This document shows positions 1 to 60,332 of a DNA stretch of 64,000 bases, in pieces. The position numbers were made by a program, and so were the translations under genes. The stretch covers positions 5,023,001 to 5,087,000 of the forward strand of contig NC_088186.1 of the NCBI RefSeq assembly GCF_028769735.1, read 5' to 3'. The notes below the pieces were generated by a model. It worked only from the letters and a program-made list of their open reading frames with translations, was not told where the DNA came from and did not search any database. The stretch comes from Zonotrichia leucophrys gambelii (lineage: Eukaryota; Chordata; Aves; Passeriformes; Passerellidae). Position 1 is the first letter of the stretch. Every line of letters begins with the position of its first letter.

Positions 1-197
1 CTTTTACTCCTCCACCCACAGAAGTGCCAATTCTCTGCAGCTGCCCTCTGTAAGTGGAGCTTTCCCCTTCACACAGGGCTCATTGCTGAGTCTTTGGTAC
101 TGTGGTCTGCATGAGAACAAAGATTTCCCACTCTCTACAGGAGGGAGAAGCCCCAGTAGCAATTTGAATCTATCAAATCAATCTTCTGACATACTTA

Positions 198-13187
<12,990 letters not shown>

Positions 13188-13236
13188 CTTTGTTCCAGCG
13201 TCAGCGTCCCCCGCGCGCCACTTCCGGGTCAGGCGA

Positions 13237-13267
13237 GTCACGTGTCGGGCGGGGCGCGTCACGTGAC
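13237..13267. promoter_or_regulatory. Paired CACGTG E-boxes (CLEAR/USF-type)
   Basis: GTCACGTG at 13237-13244 and the full palindrome GTCACGTGAC at 13258-13267, spaced 21 bp (two helical turns) start to start. This palindrome fits TFEB/TFE3/MITF (CLEAR) and USF binding; which factor acts here cannot be told from sequence. Confidence 0.7.
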
Positions 13268-13479
13268 CGCGGTGGGCGGGGCCGGGTCCTGTCAGGGAGT
13301 CATGGAGGGGTTGGGGCTGGGGGGCGCTGAGCGCTTGGGCATTGTCACCCTGTGCCCGGGCAGGGACACCTCCCGCTGCTCCAGGGGGCCCCAAAACCCC
13401 CCCAAAACCGGCCCGGAACGCTTCCCGGGGAGCAGCCTCGCCTTCTCTGAGCGATCTGTGCTAAAGTCTCACCGCCCTC

Positions 13480-13740
13480 CCAGGGAGGAATTTCCTCCCG
13501 ATATTCAGCCTGAATTTTCCCACTTTTCGGTTTGAACCCACTCCCCCTTGCCTTGTCACTACATTTCCTGCCCAAGAGTCCCTCTCCGTCTTCTGTAGCC
13601 CCTTCAAATCCTGGCAGGCGCTGTGAGGTCTCCCCACAGCCTTTTCCAGGCTGAGCAGCCCCATCTCCCTCAGCCTTTCCCCATGGGGACGGCGCTTCCC
13701 GCCCTTTTCTCTCCCCCTGAGGCTCTGCTGGCTTTCCCCT
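13480..13740 (-). mobile_element. CR1 LINE fragment
   Basis: Antisense CR1 body sequence: AGGAATTTCCTCCCGATATT, then the CCTTGTCACTACATTTCCTG block, TCTCCCCACAGCCTTTTCCA and GGCTGAGCAGCCCCATCTCC. All are familiar reverse-complement CR1 segments in order. Lies just upstream of the GPR107 promoter; limits approximate. Confidence 0.75.
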
Positions 13741-15080
13741 GCCCACAGGCTGCTCCCCACGGTGCCCCCCAGGCCGGATCAGCCCCTCAGCGAGGGCCAC
13801 GGCAGCCCCCAGGCCCTGGGCTGGTCCCTCCCCAGCCCTGGCACCCCCTTGGCACAAGGGTCCCCCCTGGGTGTGGGGTCCCCCCATAGCCGTGGGGCTC
13901 AGAGGGGCACAGTGGCCAAAAAGAACCCCCTGAGCCTCCCTCAGATCAGCCTCTGTGGGGTGACAGCAAAATAAAAAACCCCAAAAAAGAGTGAAGCTCT
14001 CCCTACCTCAGCCCTGCAGCATCGTCCACAGGGAGCTGTGGGATGGTTGTTTACAGGGAGGGGTGAAGTGCTTGTTTCCAGCTCAGCCGTGGATCTACCA
14101 GCAAGTTCCAGCTTCTTCCTGGGAGCTATGGCAACAGCAGACGTCTGAACATCAGGTAGTCCAAACAACAGGAAAATTGCTTTTCTATTTAAAGCCAGGG
14201 TTAAAGTATTGATTTTGAATATAGCCAGAAAAATATGTGACAAACAAAGGGATTTTTGCTGCTTTACAGGATTAGTTTTGCACCTATTTCAAATATTTTG
14301 CACCTATTTAAACTAGTATTTGTAGTCACATTTGCAAATAAAATAAAATGTATATTGGGCCTGGTTTCCTTGACTTGTTGCTCAAAACAAAAATAACAGA
14401 AGGAGCAAAGTGAACATGAATAGGGGCAATTAAAATGGCTTTTTGGTTGGCACATTGCTAAAGAAAAAAAAATTGGAAGACTATGCAATGGGAATCCATC
14501 AATGTCCATAAATCTAATTTTTCAGTGAGGAGCCTTGTGCTTTCAGCTCCTAAAACTCAGATATTCTGATTTTCCCTTACAGTGTGTGGAGTAACAGCTG
14601 TACAAGTTCTGTTGTCTAGAGACAGATAAAGAATTGGACTGGACCAGGCAAGTGAGGGTGAAAAGGGAGAGAAAAATCAATGGCCTTAACCTTTATTTTA
14701 TCAAGATTTTGTAGTATATCCCATCTTTATTTAGAGAGATGATTCAGATATTCCTGCACATTTTTTCCTCACAATTTCATTTCCTCCTTGTATATTCTTA
14801 GGTGAAAAAAACAAACAGAGAAATCTCACCGAGAGCCAAAGAAACCTGGACTGGTACCAGGAAATATCTGGAAACATGAAAAAAAAAATCTGTTTTTCTA
14901 GTAATGTTCTTTCTCTGGGCAGTACTTTTGTGTGCCACTAGATGTCCTGGCAGCATCAGCCCTTGCACTGCAGCGCAGCTTGAAAAAAACCCACGGACCT
15001 GCAAACATCGCATCATTTATTCTAGGAAACTCCGGTTAGAGATTTTCTTGGAATTTGGCGGGGGATGGGGAAGCTGCGGG

Positions 15081-15106
15081 TTTTTTTTTTTTTTTTTTTT
15101 TTTTTT
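15081..15106. repeat. Poly-T tract
   Basis: 26 consecutive T, followed by further T-rich sequence to about 15137. It could be a decayed poly-A tail of an antisense insertion, but no retroposed gene is recognised beside it. Confidence 0.9.
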
Positions 15107-15789
15107 CGTTTTTTGATTTTAATTTTTTTTTGTTTTAAAATATTGTAATTATTATAATCCCTCTGCATGGACCACCTCGGAAAGCTGGGGAGTTTTTACT
15201 CCTGAGAAACAGCTGCTTGCAACCACAGCTGCAGCTGATAACAAATATCAGGAGCATTTTGTGCCGATAACAAATATCAATCAGGAGCACTTTGACTGTT
15301 TGAGTGGTCAAAAATTCCCCCATAATTCTGAGATTTGGTTCACCTGCAGAGCCTTTTTTAGTCTGAGAATGCTTCCTTTGGGAAGCTCCATTCAGAACAG
15401 AATCATCCTTAGCCTGAGGATGATTCCTAGCAATCAGGGGTTTTTATGCAACAGAATGGAAATTTTCTGAAGATTTTTATTTTTTTTTCAATATTTCTTC
15501 ACCAACTATTAGGATATTGTGGTACCTGTAAGTTCCCCAATTACCTATACAAAATGAACAAAAAATAGAATTTGTAACATGTTTATTTTCTTTGGCTATG
15601 CATTTTTCTGAGAATTTGTATGTTAAAAGATGGCTGTATTTAAATTTATATCTCCATCAATATACAAAGCAGCTTCTGGCTGTCATTAATAAGCTGTAAC
15701 AATCATTTTCATTGTGGTGTTGATTTGTTTCATTGTAGCTTTCACCCAAGATCACTTTGCTGTAAGTCTGCTTTTCTCAGTACATGCAG

Positions 15790-15819
15790 TTATTATTATT
15801 ATAGTTATTATTATTATTA
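15790..15819. repeat. (TTA)n microsatellite
   Basis: Two runs of TTA units interrupted by TAG. Confidence 0.88.
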
Positions 15820-18796
15820 GCCTGGATATCTTTTTCTTTACTCCTTAATTGTAATTAAGCATATAATTAGAACTCATCACAGAATGTTTGGGGGTTTTTT
15901 AAGTGTATCATGGAGAATTGTTGAGGTCGGATGGAAGGTATCAGCAGTGTCAGAAAATCACGATGGAGGAGCAGCCTGCAGGCACAGCTCAGCACAGAAT
16001 GAGCCAGATTGCCATTTCATGGTAAGTTTATGTTTTGTGAGCCAGGGTACAGGTGTGGAGAGGGGAGGTGAGCAAAACAACACAGATCAGGGCAGAAACC
16101 ACTCAGGATCCAATCCCACAGTCCCTGGGGAAAGAGAGAAGAGCAGACCCAGGGCTCAGGGCTGGAGGCAGCCAAAATCCAGGTGAGCTGCTGGGTTCAC
16201 AGCAATGACACAGGGGCAGGGCTGAGCTGGGGAGCCCATCTGCACTTTGGGTGATGGGAACCAGGGTCAGTCATGGCCTGATGATGGCTGGACAGGTCCA
16301 CAGGACAAGGCAGTCTAAGGTGAGGTCAGATGTGAGCCAGGCTCTGTAGCAGCAGGATCTACAGCCAGGCACAGCCTGGGCTGGAACTGAGAACCCCTAA
16401 AACACGGTGCAAAACAATTGGGCTTTCAGGCCAGAGTTTCAATGCAGGGCAGAGGGTGTGGGCAGAGGCCCCAGGTGAGGCTGGCCAGGGCCATCAGGGT
16501 TTATCAGGTGTTTATCAGGTTTTGATAAGACCCCTCTGGGCTCTGATAGGGCGTTAAAGAGCACCGCGGTCCCCTGTTGTGTCCGAGCGATCTGAGCAGT
16601 GTTGTAACAGCAGAGAGGAAGCAGCTGTGATGATGATGATGGCCTCTAGGAAAGGAGTGTCCCCTTCCTTTCCTGGTGCTGTTTGGGTCCCAGTGTATGA
16701 GAGGTTACAAGCAACATCCACGTTCCTTATCTCAGACGTGGATAATTCGGGTAGAATTGTAAAATCAAAGGGAAGCAGCTGTAAGGGTGGTAACTCTGGG
16801 GGGAAGGTACATCCTCTTCCTGCTGTGTCCTGGAAGCTGGAAGTGCTTGTCCATGCTCTGAGAGTTGTGATTTTTCTTGCTTTGCATAAGTAAACAAACA
16901 CAGAGTAAAGAGGTTTCGATTGAACTGCAGTTTAGGGATTTATTGTATGTACTTTACATGGTATCTCAACCGTTTAGCAGCCAATCTGGCTGTTTTCAAG
17001 GGGGATTGGGGCTTCCTAAACAAAGTCCTGGCTTTCTAAAAATGGAATTGCTTCTAGCTGGGTTTTGGAGCTGAATCTGGGAGTGTTCTGAATCATAACA
17101 ACAGGGGAGATAAACAGAGAATTTACAGGAATAGGCCCATATCTGGATAGCAGATCTGCATGGTCTCGTTCTCAGCCTGGCTGAGGGAAAATTCCTACCC
17201 AGCTTCTGTTGCTCAGATATGGATTGTGCAAACTCAATGGAGAAGTGCTACATAATCTAACTTCTAAGTGTAATTTTGAGTTATTTTTTGGGACTGGAAC
17301 CCACTGGGCTTTCCAGCATCAACTGGCATAAAGGGCTCTTAATACTCCTGTCATTGCTAATTACATTATTAATTAGGGACCAGCCAAGCTGCAGGCCCTC
17401 TTGTTTTGGGTACTGCACAACTGAAAGTAATAATTTAAGTGGCAATCCCTGCCTTGGAGAGTCTCAGGCTAAACAACAAAAGCAGTCAAAAATAGGGGAA
17501 AATCCTGTACATGAAACATCTAGAATTACCTTTTTTTTCTTTTTTTAAATATTTGTCTTGAGCCTCTGTCCACAGAAATTTTGATAACTTGTTTTTGGCA
17601 TAGTTTATTCTAATGTACCATCAAAATACAAAACTTGTATTTCTGGCCTTTATCTCCCTGGAACTGGTGGAGCATTTCTATCTCTCAGTGTGGACAGGTT
17701 TCCCTGCCCATGCTGGTGTAACAGGTTTGCCCTGTTCCCCTCCCAGCTCTTTGTGCAAAAGGAAATTCCACACAAACTTAGCTCAGCTGATACCAGTGCT
17801 GCTTTCTGTTTCTGTACCTTCCTTTTCTGCAAGTATTTCTAGGTTAAGCTCTCAAAAAGTGGTGATGGAAGAAGGCTGGCTGGTTTTGCAATGTGTCCTG
17901 GCTGGATGTAGGGCTAAAGATGGTGTCTGGGAGCCTGTGGAAGTACAGACTGTGGTTGTGCTTCAGGCAGCAGGGCAGGCTTGGATATTCAAATATGTTG
18001 GCAGTAGAAGGAAGAACTATTCTAAAATGAGCTGAACAGGGTGTCTCTTGGTTGTTGTGAAGCCAGCCCTTTAAAGTAATAACTTTTAATGATGAACAAA
18101 AGCACTGCCTGTTGTGTCTCTTCAAAGGCAGCTGTGTGAGGAGCTGCACTCTCCTCTCATGTTCAAATCAATGGAACTCGGATAAAAATAAATGCAATTC
18201 TGTTATTAACATTTGTCTTCATTGTTGTTCAAAATGTTGGAATTGCTTAATGTGTTTTTCTTCCTCGTGTAGGGGACAGCCAAGCATCAGTGGAAGAAGT
18301 GCATTAATGTAGGGGAGATAATGCTTCTTGTAGCAGCTGGTCAATTTTTATCTTCTCACATCAAAAGCATCCCCACCCTTTATGAGCAGAAGCCTTTTAC
18401 CTCAGGTGAATTAATATGCTTCCCTTTTTCATCCCCCCATGAAAATCTCTCATGAATAGATACAGCAATAAATAGATTGGTCTAAAGCTCTTTTTACATT
18501 TGTTGTAGCTGAAAAGCAGAAATGCAAAATGAGATTAAGTGACACAGCTCAAATAAATGACAGAGGATCACAAAATAAATATTTTTCTGGCAAGGAAATG
18601 AGCCATTTTCTGCAAGGCCTGTGTAATTGCTACAATAACCCACATTTATGCAAAGGCAGATAATTTGGTTATTTTCCTGCTTGCTTGCTGAGCATTTTGG
18701 TGACAGATGGTGGATTTAATATTCTTGGATTTGGGTTATTTTGGGGGTGAGGGGTGTATATACTGCTTAGCTGAGTTAGAAGTCAGCCCTTGCAGT

Positions 18797-19035
18797 GAGT
18801 TCCCAGAATTAATTCAGTTGGAAAAGACCTGAGAGGTCATTGAGCCCAACCTGTGACCAATCCCCACCCTGTCAGCCAGACCATGGCATTGAGTGCCACA
18901 CCCAGTTTTTTCTTGAACACCTCCAGGGATGGTGACTCCACCACCTGCCTGGGCAGCCCATGACAATATTTAATCACCCTTTCTATGAAGAAATTCCTCC
19001 TGATGTCCAACCTGAACCACACATGATGCAGCTTC
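18797..19035 (-). mobile_element. CR1 LINE 3' fragment
   Basis: Antisense CR1: GTTGGAAAAGACCTGAGAGG, TCATTGAGCCCAACC, CCTCCAGGGATGGTGACTCC, ACCACCTGCCTGGGCAGCCC and AAGAAATTCCTCCTGATGTC in the expected order. Its 3' end is at the left. Confidence 0.88.
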
Positions 19036-19209
19036 AAGGGTTCTGGGTTCTACGGCTGTGGGTTTTCTTCCTTTCTAGAGCCCTCTCCTCCTTTACAAAT
19101 GACCAAAACTGGAACATTTCCTTCAAAAGCAGCCTCACCTGGCTCGGGTAAGAGGCAGAGAAGGGCACCTGAGGGTGGGTGGGGCTGGAGTCACCACCTG
19201 TGCACTTGG

Positions 19210-19300
19210 CACATGTGAAGCACCTCAAATACTGCATTCAATTTTGGGTCTCTCACTTGAAAAAGGACATTGAGGTCCTGGACCATATCCAGCAAAAGGA
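19210..19300 (+). mobile_element. CR1 LINE internal fragment, sense orientation
   Basis: CTGCATTCAATTTTGGGTCT followed by AAAAAGGACATTGAGGTCCT and a GACC..ATCCAGCAAAAGGA tail resembles the sense CR1 block just downstream of the reverse-transcriptase region. It lies between two antisense CR1 copies. Confidence 0.6.
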
Positions 19301-19334
19301 CTTCTAAAACTTGTGTGAGTTTTAGAAAGCACAG

Positions 19335-19522
19335 AATGTTACCATAGTTAGGGTTGGAAGGAACATCTAAGGGCCATCCAGTCCAACCCCCTGCAGTAAG
19401 AAGGAACCTCTTCAACCATACCAAATTGCTCACAGCCTGTCCAACCTGGCCTTGAACGTTTCCAGGGATGGAGCATCCACCACTTCTCTGGGCAACCTGT
19501 GCCAGTGCTGGTGAATCTGTGA
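19335..19522 (-). mobile_element. CR1 LINE 3' fragment
   Basis: Antisense CR1: AGGGTTGGAAGGAACATCTA, CATCCAGTCCAACCCCCTGC, CAACCTGGCCTTGAACGTTT, CCAGGGATGGAGCATCCACC and CTCTGGGCAACCTGTGCCAG. Ends about 75 bp left of the minisatellite. Confidence 0.88.
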
Positions 19523-19595
19523 GCAGGGTGGGGAGAGCCTCAACTCCCTGCGTGTGACACCCATTCCTTAGTGACCCCCGCTTTCAATTGACCCT

Positions 19596-20135
19596 GCTCC
19601 TCCATTGATAGAGGTTCCCCGTTCCTCCATTGATGCCCATTCCCCACTGACCCCCATTCCTCCATTGATGCCAATTTCCCAGTGACTCCCGTTCCTCCAT
19701 TGATGCCAATTTCCCACTGACCCCACTCCTCCATTGATGCCAATTTCCCAGTGACTCCCGTTCCTCCATTGATGCCCATTCCCCAGAGACCCACGTTCCT
19801 TATTGATCCACTGCCCATTGAAGTCTGTTCCCCATTGACCCCCGTTCCCCAGCCACCACTGATCTCCAGCGATCCCCTCTCCCTCATTGCTGTCATTCCC
19901 CAGTGATCCCCGTTCCCCATTGATCCCCGGTTCCCCACTGATCCCCGGTTCCCTGTGGATCCCCTTTCCTTACGACCCCGTTCCCCACTGATCACCCTCT
20001 TCCTCAGGGTCCCGGTCCCTGCCGATCTCCCTTTTCCCCACAGATCCCCTTTACCCGTTGATCCCTCTTTTTCCCCCACAGATCCCCCCTATTCCCCACA
20101 GATTCCCCCTATTCCCCTCCGATCCCCTTTCCCCA
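19596..20135. repeat. C-rich minisatellite upstream of FNBP1
   Basis: The left part (about 19596-19796) is a roughly 35-bp tandem unit, TTCCTCCATTGATGCCAATT plus TCCCAGTGACTCCCG, with about five copies at 70-95% similarity by eye. The right part (about 19800-20135) is a degenerate 17-18-bp unit of the TTCCCCACTGATCCCCG type. The 35-bp unit looks like a dimer of the shorter one. On the minus strand the right part has G-runs of 3-6 separated by loops of 3-7 bases. It ends where the FNBP1 CpG island begins. Confidence 0.85.
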
Positions 20136-20287
20136 CAGCTCCGCTCCCCTCGCGGCCGGGCCGCGCATGCGCTTTGCCGGCAGTGCCGCCCCTCCGTGCC
20201 AGCAGCGGCGGCGGCTCCGCGCCTGCGCAGCCCGGAGCTGTCAGTCGCCCCCCCCGCCCCGCGCCGCCCGGGCCATTTTGCGGCGCG

Positions 20288-20308
20288 ATGAGGCGGGAGC
20301 GGCGGTGA
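20288..20308 (+). other. Short upstream ORF in the FNBP1 leader
   Basis: ATG at 20288 opens a six-residue frame, MRRERR, with stop TGA at 20306-20308, about 125 bp before the FNBP1 ATG. It is only a uORF if the transcript starts upstream of it. The same bases contain GGTGAGC, which could instead be a donor for an alternative leader exon. Confidence 0.4.
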
Positions 20309-20433
20309 GCAGCGCCTGTCCCGCCCGCTCCGCTCGCACCGCCGGGCACGGCCCTTCCCGGGGCGAGCAGGCACAGCCAGGGCATCAGCGGCACCGGAGC
20401 GCCCCCCGCCCGCCCCTCAGCGCCGGCGGAGCC

Positions 20434-56802
<36,369 letters not shown>

Positions 56803-58883
56803 GTAACCCACCCTTCTTTATTTATTATTCACTAGGAATTGCTATTAAAGACAGCTAATTAGTGGTAGTGGAGTTCAATGTTAAGTGAGATTTATTTGTA
56901 GTTAATAAACATGAGCTGTGCTAATGAACCAAGCATTAAAGAATTGGGTTATGTGCCCTGGCCAAGCCGCTGAACCGTTTGAATCAAATGTTATAAAATC
57001 AGACAGGAATGCCTGCAGGAGAATCCCTCCTAAATAAGGTCAGAGACCCATCTGTGCTTAAGGCTCTGCTAGCCAAAAGCTTGCTTGGGGCAGAGTCCAG
57101 CAGCACTGTGCAAAGCCTGAAATAAACAGAGGAACTGCAGTGCTGTGGCTGATTGAGAGAATTATTTGGATTTTGATTCACATTTTTTGTGCTTCTCAGC
57201 CAGATCTGGCAGAGGAGACTCTTTAAAAAATATTTTAATAATAAATAGGGGGTTTGTCTTGTTTGGTGAAGATAAGAAATGTGGTTTTCAACCTGTTGTC
57301 CTTCAAGACTGGTAGAATTAATAGATTTATGTTAGTGCTCTATTGCAGCTGGTACTTTAGGGACCTGTGTGCCTGCTGCAGTGAATGTTCAAAGCTGATT
57401 AATTTGCACATCACCAGCTCTGTAAAATGGAGAGTTGAGTTGTGATTTCCTTCCTTGCCTTGAATCCTTTTATGTCCTGGATGTGTGAGCATAGAAGAAG
57501 GATTCTAAGCACTACAAATACTCACAGAACAGGTATAAAATGACTAAGCAAAGTGCAAAGGGAGCATCAGAGCATTACATTTCATTTCCAAGCTGTTGGT
57601 CTATTTTAGAAAGTGCAAAAATACTCCTGCAGAACTTATGCATTTATAAATAGTCCCACTAAACACTAAGCATGTGTTGAGGTGCTGTGTGGGAGCAGAG
57701 CCCTGGAAATCACCACCTTTTTCTAAGTATAGCATTAGAATGATAATTCTGTCAGCAGAGGAAAAGAATATATAGACATAGCTTTAATCTGCAGAATGGT
57801 GTGTAATCTTCAGCATGGAAGGATGTTTTACATATAACTGTGATGGGAATGTTTTCTCAGCCCCTCTGTGACCTTATATCCAGCATGGATCTATGCAAAA
57901 AGGGGAAAAAAGCAGCATTCTAGTGTGGCATTTGTCTGTCAGCTCTTGTTTTTTGCCTGTTTTTTCAATTACATGGGTATATAAGTTGATTGGAATATCT
58001 AGATGTTCTAAGTACTATGGAAGTGGGCTTGCAATATTTCTTATAAAGAATTTGAGCAGTAACTATTGGGTTTTTGTTTTGTTTGTAAACTTTTCTAGTA
58101 ATTATGGCTCATATAAGTAAGGGGTGAATGACAGGAAAATTAGTTTAATATTGGCCTAGTGATAAGAACAGGGGAACAGCAAAAAGCAAGTGAGTGTATT
58201 TACCTGCTGTTGCTGATAATTACTGGCCTTTAACAGAAAACAGTTGTCAGTCAGAGTTGTTTTGTTCTTGCAACATAAATCAAGCTTATAGGAATTAGGA
58301 ATCCTTGTCTGGTTCCTGTAGATTTCTCATTCAGGAGAAAACTGTGTTGAAAAGGAAACTGTTCCCACCCTCAGGCATTTTTCATGCACAGCCTCTCACT
58401 TCATCCTGTAACAGCATTGATCCTGCTGAGATCTGCAGGAGGGGAGGGTGGATGTTGTGTAAATATTACAGAGAACTGCAGCTTAGGCAAAACCTTTTAT
58501 GATATCAATTAATGAATGACTTGGTATTTCCAGAAATTTTGTTGGCAGAGTTCTCGTGCTCACTGTTTGTTCTGCCATCAGCTGCTGTGCTCCAGGTCCA
58601 AGGAATCATTTGGATGAGCCACTCCTGGGGCTGGGTCCATGTGTAGGAGTTGGGAGACCCACATTCTTCTCCACTGAGTCTTGAATTAAGTCATTCAGGT
58701 GTCCAAATACCTGTAAATTGGTAAAATTTCCAGTGATTTCAGCATGGCTGTGGTAGATAAGCAATGTTACTCTTTTGGTTTTACTTTTCTACTTGGAAGA
58801 AGGACATTATACACAGAGGTGTCGTAACTATAAATGTGTGAAAGATGAGCTCAAGTCCAGCAGAAAGGGGTCAGACAAATCAG

Positions 58884-59056
58884 AATGGGGTTGGAAGGGG
58901 CCTGAGGGCTCATCCCATTCTCCCCTGCCATGGGCAGGGATAACTGGACCAGCCTGCACCAAACCCTGACCTTGAACACTTGCAGGGATGGGGCAGCCCC
59001 AGCTTCTCTGGGGCCTCAGCACCCTCACAGGGAAGAATTTTTTCAAATCTCTCTAA
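58884..59056 (-). mobile_element. CR1 LINE 3' fragment
   Basis: Antisense CR1 in FNBP1 intron 4: GGGGTTGGAAGGGGCCTGAG, CCCTGCCATGGGCAGGGATA, CCTTGAACACTTGCAGGGAT, GGGGCAGCCCCAGCTTCTCT and CACCCTCACAGGGAAGAATT in order. Confidence 0.88.
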
Positions 59057-60269
59057 ATACAGCTTCTGTTTCCAAAGGAGACCTCTTTGATGCCCAGGAG
59101 TGTTTGCTGGAGCTGTGAGCACTGAGTGTGGCTGATGATCTTTGAGCACATGGGGGCTGGTGCCTGCTTGCTCTGCTCTGCTTTCATGCTCATTTAGCTC
59201 TATTGATTCCAGTGGAATTACACCAGCAGATGATTGGGGTCACACAGTAATAAATCATTTCTTGGGTTTTGCTTGGCCTGGAAGTGGTGCAGAACTGAGA
59301 CTGTGTCATGCCTTGCATTGGTTTTATGCTGGGTAAAATTCATCTGGCATGCAAATTGTACATATGTTGGGTTTTTTGGCTCTCTGAAAGGTGTGCTTGA
59401 TGGCTGCCTATGTAATTTTTTTTCTATAAAAGATGCTTGCTAGTGGTAAAATAAGGAAAGAAGCAACTGATCAAAACCAGGCAGGACAAGTGTACAGGTT
59501 GGACGGGTGGGATGATGTGCAAGGTCAGTGCTGTTGTTCAAAAGAGAGATACCTCCTTCTTCCTGTGATCTGATTTAGAACTTGGGAGAATTCTGGGTTA
59601 CCTTTACATTTTTTCAGATCCTGTCCTTTGTTGCATGATGGCTTTTGACCTTTAGAAAGTGGTTACAAAAAATCAGGCAAAAGCTCCTTGTTTGAAACTT
59701 GAAGTCATTGATTTACCTTTACTCCTAAAGATATTTATCATTTTACACTTCATCATTTTACACATTCCTCTTCCACAGGATCACTCTCAGTGCTGTCACT
59801 GTACCCAGTGAGTTGTTTTGCCCTCACAATCACTAAGTCAGGTACACACCCTGCCTGCTTTTCACACAGTGAGAGGGAGAACTCCTTATGTTGTTTCAGT
59901 TCTTCCCAGCTGCCCAGTGAAGTGAAACTCTTTATAGTGCAGTTCCTCACTTGAACTTCTCCTTGTACTCTCTTGATCTTACTGTGTCCATGCTCTCTCA
60001 GGAGACATTCTCTTCCTCAGGGTCCTTGTTAGCTGGTTAACAGCTCAAATTTCAGTTCTGTGTTGTGTGAAGGGCATGTCCCATCCATATTCCCCTTGAG
60101 GCTGTTGAGGTTAGATGCCTGTGACTGAATTGCTGTTGGAAGATGTCATCAAGTCACACAAATGAGGTGGGAATCACCTCTGAGTAGTTCAGTCCTGAAC
60201 CACTTGCTTCTGCAGTCATGCTTCATGTCACCCCAATGTCACCAAGGCCTGACTTTGGGCTGGCTCTCA

Positions 60270-60332
60270 AAGGTGTCAAGTTTGACCTCCATGATCTCGA
60301 AGGTCTCATCCAACCTTGTGATTCTGTGACTT
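60270..60332 (+). mobile_element. CR1 LINE 3' terminal fragment, sense
   Basis: TCTCGAAGGTCTCATCCAAC followed by CTTGTGATTCTGTGA is the typical sense CR1 3' end with its short terminal repeat (ATTCTRTGA type). Confidence 0.65.

Larger units (their letters stand above)
13188..20433. other. Interval between the GPR107 and FNBP1 start codons
   Basis: About 7.2 kb that includes both promoters and leaders. Contents from left: GPR107 CpG island, a CR1 fragment (13480-13740), AT-rich unique sequence, a poly-T tract (15081-15106), a TTA microsatellite (15790-15819), a G-rich unannotated stretch at about 16.0-16.55 kb, CR1 fragments in both orientations (18797-19522), the C-rich minisatellite (19596-20135) and the FNBP1 CpG island. 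No protein-coding or RNA gene recognised. Confidence 0.8.

Noticed and set aside
13188..13394. N-terminal extension of GPR107 by 69 in-frame codons from an ATG at 13394
   Set aside because: The extension is a Pro/Arg/Gly-rich product of CpG-island sequence and would place the signal peptide inside the protein. The ATG at 13187 has a good context and matches the family start.
19540..20079. 179-codon minus-strand frame with repeated WHQWRNG-like units
   Set aside because: It is the translation of the minisatellite; the repeats come from the DNA unit, not from a protein family.
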